Shown here: piece after piece, positions 22,182-22,198 of the stretch
How the letters are laid out: the number at the start of each line of letters is the position of its first letter
Numbering within the stretch: the first letter of the stretch is position 1
Source of the DNA: Atopobium sp.
Lineage (GTDB): Bacteria > Actinomycetota > Coriobacteriia > Coriobacteriales > Atopobiaceae
Assembly (NCBI GenBank): GCA_015258785.1
Contig: JABZHP010000014.1
Location: 1 to 22,198 of the forward strand
Direction: 5' to 3'
Length of the DNA stretch: 22,198 nucleotides
Program-made: the position numbers and the translations under genes
Notes under the pieces: model-generated
Told to the model about the DNA's origin: nothing
What the model saw: only the letters and a program-made list of their open reading frames with translations
The model's database searches: none

Positions 22182-22198
22182 GCACTTCCCTTCTGAAG

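Overview
The window looks like chromosomal DNA of a low-to-mid GC actinobacterium, most likely a coriobacterium of the Atopobium/Lancefieldella kind. This is inferred from gene content and protein style: a purF-purM-purN run, an LPxTG surface protein with a class B sortase, SemiSWEET transporters, a DUF47-PiT pair and an SPFH/ribbon-helix-helix/ABC cluster. No rRNA or tRNA gene is present to confirm it.

Left part (1-4073, leftward genes). An operon of an SPFH membrane protein, a small ribbon-helix-helix regulator and an ABC ATPase with Ala/Pro-rich ends (running off the left edge) starts from a promoter that overlaps a perfect 12-bp palindrome. Behind it lies about 800 bp without a gene. This holds short GC-rich repeats, two related ~120-bp modular inverted-repeat elements built on a ~31-bp period, a terminator and a 24-bp tandem repeat. 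These last two form the 3' region of a lactate/2-hydroxyacid dehydrogenase gene.

Middle (4242-12942, mostly rightward). A uracil-5 RNA methyltransferase is followed by an AT-richer block with an alpha/beta hydrolase and a convergent DinJ/YafQ-type toxin-antitoxin pair. Then come a nucleoside phosphorylase, an ATC-hydrolase-family protein, a CPBP membrane protease, a SemiSWEET transporter whose Shine-Dalgarno lies in a perfect hairpin, a decayed second copy of the CPBP 3' end, and a large secreted LPETG-anchored repeat protein.

Right part (13046-22198, mostly leftward). A DUF47-PiT-TrmL operon handles phosphate uptake and carries a tRNA methyltransferase with two unusual insertions. A short rightward island holds a YjbR-like protein, a second SemiSWEET and an unknown four-helix membrane protein. 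The purF-purM-purN operon follows with an acyltransferase fused to its end (stop and start codons abut). A class B sortase gene ends at a strong terminator ahead of purF. A 42-bp remnant of an acyltransferase 5' end lies just beyond the acyltransferase stop.

No phage, CRISPR array, IS element or clear new defence system is visible. The most unusual features are the modular intergenic repeats at 2595-2890, the traces of decayed gene duplications (CPBP and acyltransferase), and the Shine-Dalgarno-masking hairpin at 9627-9665.
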